Shown: piece by piece, positions 15,326-17,841 of the stretch
Layout of the letters: each line of letters opens with the position of its first letter
Position numbering within the stretch: the first letter of the stretch is position 1
DNA from: Flavobacteriales bacterium
GTDB taxonomy: Bacteria > Bacteroidota > Bacteroidia > Flavobacteriales > Flavobacteriaceae
Direction of reading: 5' to 3'
DNA length: 17,841 bases
NCBI GenBank assembly: GCA_011525065.1
Contig: WTIY01000135.1
Span: 2,315-20,155, forward strand
The notes under the pieces: generated by a model
Told to the model about the DNA's origin: nothing
The model's input: the letters and a program-made list of their open reading frames with translations, nothing else
The model's database searches: none
Position numbers and translations under genes: made by a program

Positions 15326-16170
15326 AGCAAATATTGGTTACTGGAGCGAATGGACAATTAGGACAGAGCCTCAGACAAAAAGCGTCCCTTTACCCGGACA
15401 TGAACTTTGTCTTTTGCGCCAAGGAGGACTTCAATTTAGAACAACCCCTACAAATGGAGAAAGTATTGGATCGCCATCAGATTGATGTAGTGATTAATGC
15501 TGCGGCCTATACTGCGGTGGACCAAGCAGAGAAAGAACCGGACCGGGCTTTTGCCATTAACACCCTTGGGGTCGATCGTTTGGCCGGACTTTGTGCCCAA
15601 AAAGAGATTGTTCTGGCCCACATTTCGACGGATTATGTCTTCGACGGGTCGGCCAGCGAGCCATATAGTGAGGACCATGGAGCTGCTCCATTGGGCATTT
15701 ATGGTCAAAGCAAGCACCAAGGCGAAATGGCGGTTGCACAAAACACCGGCAATCACTACATCATCAGGACCTCCTGGCTGTACGGCCCCTTTGGTCATAA
15801 TTTTCTAAAAACCATGCTGCGTTTGGCCTCTGAAGGCAAGGCCCTAAGCATTACCACCGATCAAACCGGCAGCCCTACCAGCACACTAGATTTGGCCCAT
15901 GCCATACTGGAACTGGTCTCAAAACAGGCCCCTTTCGGCACCTATCACTTTAGCAATTCTGGACAAACCACCTGGCATGGATTTGCCCATGAGATATTTG
16001 TGCAAACCCATCAAATAGACCAGGTCCAACTTGCCGAAACCACTGATTATCCTACTTTTGCAAAGCGTCCAGCCTATAGCGTGATGGACACCGATAAAAT
16101 AACGCAAACCTTAAAACAACCCATTCGGTCTTGGCAAGATGCTTTGGCCGATGTCATAAAACAACTTTAA
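15322..16170 (+). CDS. rfbD: dTDP-4-dehydrorhamnose reductase
   Basis: RfbD (RmlD) reduces dTDP-4-keto-L-rhamnose to dTDP-L-rhamnose with NAD(P)H, the last step of the pathway. The SDR nucleotide loop GANGQLGQSL is at residues 8-17, with NAAAYTAVDQAE near 59-70, the STDYVFDG block at 102-109, and the catalytic pair Y127/K131 in YGQSK. The 282-aa length is normal. It starts inside the rfbC stop (4-bp overlap), and the Wzz-like gene begins 8 bp after its stop. With rfbB, rfbA and rfbC it completes the pathway from glucose-1-phosphate. Confidence 0.97.
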   Translation: MKQILVTGANGQLGQSLRQKASLYPDMNFVFCAKEDFNLEQPLQMEKVLDRHQIDVVINAAAYTAVDQAEKEPDRAFAINTLGVDRLAGLCAQKEIVLAHISTDYVFDGSASEPYSEDHGAAPLGIYGQSKHQGEMAVAQNTGNHYIIRTSWLYGPFGHNFLKTMLRLASEGKALSITTDQTGSPTSTLDLAHAILELVSKQAPFGTYHFSNSGQTTWHGFAHEIFVQTHQIDQVQLAETTDYPTFAKRPAYSVMDTDKITQTLKQPIRSWQDALADVIKQL

Positions 16171-16178
16171 CTCGTATT

Positions 16179-17147
16179 ATGGAAAAGCACAACGAAGAAG
16201 TCGATTTGTTTTTTGTCTTGAAAAAACTCAAAAATGTCTATCTGGGCTGGTTAGCCCGTGGATATCGCGCGGCACAATTTGTCAAGCGCTATTGGATCAT
16301 CTTGGCCATCATGATTGTTGGCGGTCATTTTGGCGGCCAGTTTTGGCAGCAATCTCAACGACCAAAACGCCAAGCGGTAATGATCGTACAAAACAACTTT
16401 GGAAGCTCAAGTTATGTATACAACGCCATAGAAACCCTCAACGTTAAGTGCAAACAAATTGACGAAGAGTTTCTCGCGCAAATCGGCCTAAACACCGAGA
16501 CCCCTGAAATATTGGACATCGTCATTGAGCCCGTGATCAGCGTGAACGATTTGCTCAAGGTCAGCGAACCAAACGATCGCAACATCGACACCTACATTTC
16601 TCGAATTGACATCGAAGAAGATTTAATGGTCTCGGAGATTTTTTATCCTCAATATCAATACCACAAAATAACAGTGACCACAAACAGCCCTAAATACGAA
16701 GTGTTTGATAAGATTCTCGATTATCTTAATTCAAATGAGGCCTTTAACAACCTCAAGCAGGTTGTGGTGGAAGAGACCGAGTTGAGGGTGGCGCGAAACG
16801 ATGAAACCATTGCTGCGATTGACGCCTTGTTTGCAGAGTACTCCGGCCAAAATGACCGAGAGGCGCTGAAGCGATCGGACATCATTATGAAAATTGAGAA
16901 CAACAACTTACACCAGCTCGTAGACAAGAAAACCCTATTGATTCAGGAAAATGAAGAGTTAAAAAAGGAGCTGACCAAATACGGCTCTGTGGTCTTTATG
17001 CTGAACAACCCAAGGCTGGTCATGACAGCAGACTTTTTAGATAAAAAGAGCACCATAATACCAGTGACTTTAGTGTTGTTGTTTGTCGGGTTCTTCTGGC
17101 TTAAAGGATTGTATCTTAAAGGAAAAGAATACGACTCGGCGGCTTAA
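16179..17147 (+). CDS. Wzz-like two-transmembrane polysaccharide-locus protein (putative chain-length regulator)
   Basis: This is a predicted inner-membrane protein, 322 aa. It has a short cytoplasmic N-terminus with EEVDLFFVLKKLK, resembling the E-I-D-L start of Wzz/BexD chain-length proteins. One membrane helix (about 39-56), a periplasmic region of about 235 residues with a predicted coiled coil near 235-270, and a C-terminal helix (about 293-312) followed by a short basic-acidic tail complete it. That two-helix hairpin topology is the Wzz/PCP layout, and its place between rhamnose genes and a flippase gene supports a role in O-antigen or capsule assembly. I do not see the proline-rich segment that normally precedes the second helix, so membership is tentative. 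An ORF start at 16131 lies inside rfbD; the ATG at 16179 is preferred because the membrane-protein pattern begins there. Confidence 0.7.
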   Translation: MEKHNEEVDLFFVLKKLKNVYLGWLARGYRAAQFVKRYWIILAIMIVGGHFGGQFWQQSQRPKRQAVMIVQNNFGSSSYVYNAIETLNVKCKQIDEEFLAQIGLNTETPEILDIVIEPVISVNDLLKVSEPNDRNIDTYISRIDIEEDLMVSEIFYPQYQYHKITVTTNSPKYEVFDKILDYLNSNEAFNNLKQVVVEETELRVARNDETIAAIDALFAEYSGQNDREALKRSDIIMKIENNNLHQLVDKKTLLIQENEELKKELTKYGSVVFMLNNPRLVMTADFLDKKSTIIPVTLVLLFVGFFWLKGLYLKGKEYDSAA

Positions 17148-17171
17148 GAGCTACAGACACTCAGGCAGCTT

Positions 17172-17841
17172 ATGAAATTATCGTGGGATAAAACACACCT
17201 GAATTCCTTGACCGGACGAAGTTTTGGCGTATTGTTTTTACGTCTACTTGGCGTTGGGCTGTTTTTTCTGGGCACACTTTATTTAACCAATGAATTGGCC
17301 CCTGCGGTTGTGGGTCAATACGACTACAGTCGAGCACTTTTGTTGTTTGTGGGCGCGATCGCCTTGTTTGGGATGCAACAATCCGTTATTTTTTATTCGG
17401 GCTATTATCGGGCGCAGAACAATCTGGGTCAGATTCGTCAGGTATATCAAAACATGGTACTGATGGTTGTTGTGTTTTCGATTGGGCTGAACGTCCTTAT
17501 TCATCTTTTGAATCCGCTTATGGGGATTTTAGGCTTTAGGCCTTTTGGGGACCTGGTTATTCAGACCTTTTATGGGGTGGTTTTTTATGCCATTACCATG
17601 CTCAACATTGATGTTTTTCGTGCCATCGACAGGATATATATTTCAGAACTGTTCCGAAATATTTTTCGATATGTCGTCTTTTTTTTAGGCGCAATGGCCT
17701 TGGTTTTTATCGACAAACCAGAGTGGCTTGTCCCATTATTTTTGTGCAGTTTCGTTGTGTTGGCACTGTTGTCTAGCGCATGGCTGATCTACTTTTTTAG
17801 TCGGCCGCCCCTCAAGGACTTTCAGGTTACGGAAACCATAG
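17172..17841 (+). CDS. Oligosaccharide flippase (Wzx/PST type), partial at window end
   Basis: The reading frame from the ATG at 17172 stays open for 223 codons and runs off the window, so only the N-terminal half or so is present. Translation begins MKLSWDKTHLNSLTGRSFG and is strongly hydrophobic, with about five or six membrane segments visible. The opening pattern, a helix with LFLRLLGVGLFF followed by LAPAVVGQYDYSRALLLFVG, is the N-terminus of polysaccharide transporter/flippase proteins (MOP superfamily), in which a G-x-Y/F motif follows the first helix. Such proteins flip lipid-linked O-antigen or capsule repeat units across the inner membrane. It begins 24 bp after the Wzz-like gene, in the same operon. 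Its full length and exact subfamily cannot be judged here. Confidence 0.82.
   Translation, partial: MKLSWDKTHLNSLTGRSFGVLFLRLLGVGLFFLGTLYLTNELAPAVVGQYDYSRALLLFVGAIALFGMQQSVIFYSGYYRAQNNLGQIRQVYQNMVLMVVVFSIGLNVLIHLLNPLMGILGFRPFGDLVIQTFYGVVFYAITMLNIDVFRAIDRIYISELFRNIFRYVVFFLGAMALVFIDKPEWLVPLFLCSFVVLALLSSAWLIYFFSRPPLKDFQVTETI

Noticed and set aside
17283..17504. Minus-strand ORF of 73 codons near the window end
   Set aside because: It lies within the flippase reading frame, which has clear membrane-protein character; the antisense product has no family resemblance.

Overview
The window looks like chromosomal DNA from a member of the Bacteroidota, most probably order Flavobacteriales. Three things point there. 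The gene families include a DUF4837 lipoprotein, a DUF6909 protein, a bacterial GH3 enzyme and a Bacteroidota-type YbeY. Exact TAnnTTTG boxes, the -7 element of this phylum, sit just upstream of several genes. Purine-rich Shine-Dalgarno sites are generally absent. I see no tRNA, rRNA, insertion sequence, integrase, CRISPR array or phage gene. Coding density is very high and most genes are conserved core genes.

Layout. (1) 1-3202, plus strand: ybeY (rRNA maturation), mnmG (tRNA wobble-uridine modification) and a class I SAM methyltransferase. Two near-identical 16-bp sites matching the ParB-binding parS consensus bracket mnmG exactly, suggesting an origin-proximal centromere-like locus. (2) 3203-3401: a convergent gap with weak hairpins. 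(3) holB (delta' subunit of the clamp loader), minus strand, divergent from (4) the plus-strand group pgk, mltD-like lytic transglycosylase and DUF4837 lipoprotein (4630-8365); pgk and mltD overlap by 8 bp. (5) tatA, minus strand, divergent from (6) an M23 peptidase, a GH3-family adenylating enzyme and DUF6909 (8720-12784). (7) 12849-16170: a complete dTDP-L-rhamnose operon, rfbB-rfbA-rfbC-rfbD, followed by a two-membrane-segment Wzz-like protein and the start of a Wzx-type flippase that runs off the window end.

How the genes fit together. The first third is housekeeping (translation, replication, glycolysis) plus a likely chromosome-segregation site. The middle is rich in envelope functions: a lytic transglycosylase with two LysM repeats, a lipoprotein of unknown role, a Tat translocase subunit and a membrane-anchored LytM-type protein. 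The last third makes an activated deoxysugar and begins an O-antigen or capsule assembly locus. The least understood part is the GH3-DUF6909 pair: an acyl-adenylating enzyme next to a protein whose C-terminal half resembles, by eye, nucleoside phosphorylases.

Limits: everything was read by eye. Family names come from remembered motifs and no database search was run. Some start codons were moved from the longest possible one, and the reasons are given in each entry.
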